Positions 63,692-64,000 of a DNA stretch of 64,000 nucleotides are shown here, piece after piece (positions within the stretch are counted from its first letter, which is position 1; the number at the start of each line of letters is the position of its first letter). The stretch covers positions 248,001 to 312,000 of the forward strand of contig NZ_JASSYX010000002.1 in the NCBI RefSeq assembly GCF_030244015.1, written 5' to 3'. A program made the translations under genes and the position numbers. This stretch comes from Pedobacter ginsengisoli. GTDB taxonomy: Bacteria; Bacteroidota; Bacteroidia; Sphingobacteriales; Sphingobacteriaceae. The notes under the pieces were generated by a model. That model did not search any database. It saw only the letters and a program-made list of their open reading frames with translations, and was not told the DNA's origin.

Positions 63692-64000
63692 ATGGAACCG
63701 ACATCACTGGAACAATTCTATAAAGAAACCGCTTCTCTTATCCCGGAAGGGATCAACAAGGAAATTGGCCACTTCAATGTGTTTAAGCTGGATGAACTTC
63801 TTGCCAGGAAGAAAGATAAACAGGAAATGCCTTACAATAGGAGGGCTTATTATAAGATCAGCATGATCAGTGGCCGCAACAGGGCTGAATATGCCGATAA
63901 GGTAATTGATATTGACAAGAACTGCCTGTTGTTTGCGACGCCAAAGATTCCTTATCACTGGCTCCCGCAGGATGAAGATCAATCCGGCAATTTCTGCATT
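63692..64000 (+). CDS. AraC-family transcriptional regulator, N-terminal fragment
   Basis: The frame starts at the ATG at 63692 and is open to the window edge (103 residues). It has the sensor domain start of Bacteroidota AraC regulators: NKEIGHFNVFKLDELLA, RRAYYKISMISGRN and DIDKNCLLFATPKIPYHW. The DNA-binding helix-turn-helix domain lies outside. A TATATTTG box (63663-63670) fits a -7 element for it. Confidence 0.72.
   Translation, partial: MEPTSLEQFYKETASLIPEGINKEIGHFNVFKLDELLARKKDKQEMPYNRRAYYKISMISGRNRAEYADKVIDIDKNCLLFATPKIPYHWLPQDEDQSGNFCI

Noticed and set aside
1..64000. CRISPR array, tRNA, rRNA, insertion sequence or prophage
   Set aside because: No regularly spaced direct repeats, cloverleaf sequences, transposase motifs or phage gene runs were seen; short spacers were checked only by eye.

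Overview
The window looks like a chromosomal segment from the Bacteroidota, most likely a Pedobacter-like member of the Sphingobacteriaceae. The signs are a single-chain SecDF, a long NusB followed by DUF1573, YajC, YbbR and CoaE genes, a PUR-alpha-like protein, a DUF4290 gene beside murA, GLPGLI and PF14905-type outer-membrane proteins, surface glycosidases (GH30, GH5, GH92), and many promoters with the Bacteroidota -7 element TAnnTTTG and no strong Shine-Dalgarno sequence. I saw no tRNA, rRNA, CRISPR array, insertion sequence or prophage. Assignments rest on reading motifs by eye, without database searches. LAYOUT. 1-5.4 kb: carbohydrate-active genes (GH30 tail, GH5 with a C-terminal binding module) directly followed by two tandem heptaheme lipoprotein cytochromes, then a PI-PLC/GDPD-like protein. 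5.5-8.9 kb: PUR-alpha-like protein, ABC exporter half and a leucine-dehydrogenase-like protein lacking the expected catalytic lysine. 8.9-13.5 kb: nusB-DUF1573-yajC-ybbR-coaE-MBL nuclease-DUF5522 operon. 13.5-18.9 kb: MarR, ZIP, PAP2, methyltransferase, glmM and cysteine desulfurase. 19-22.1 kb: secreted basic secretory peptidase and GH92 mannosidase, followed by a 29-bp palindromic repeat. 22.4-33.8 kb: housekeeping genes (accD, fbaA, hydroxymethylglutaryl-CoA lyase, secDF, folA-thyA, ispE, OsmC, sulfhydrylase). 33.8-42 kb: a large protease-propeller-barrel protein, EamA-LptF/G-tgt operon, glycosyltransferase and rsmG. 42-44.2 kb: first BlaI/M56 pair. 44.3-55 kb: dprA, CBS-type PLP enzyme, murA, DUF4290, pcrA, two PH-domain membrane proteins, M20 dipeptidase. 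55.4-62.7 kb: two tandem M56 proteins and a second BlaI, divergent from an outer-membrane barrel gene and a GLPGLI gene. 62.7-64 kb: anchored GH25 lysozyme and the start of an AraC regulator. HOW GENES WORK TOGETHER. The most interesting signal is a shared operator design. Two ACTA-N6-TAGT dyads exactly 20 bp apart overlap the predicted blaI promoter at 44.2 kb, and the same pair, with the same 20-bp step, lies in front of the outer-membrane barrel/GLPGLI operon at 59.1 kb. This predicts that BlaI-type repressors, released by M56 membrane proteases, control a surface system. All three M56 proteins end in, or contain, a segment resembling the end of a TonB-receptor plug. Other points of interest are a queuine tRNA-ribosyltransferase without its three zinc cysteines, a MurA with Asp in place of the fosfomycin-target Cys, and several strong palindromic elements.
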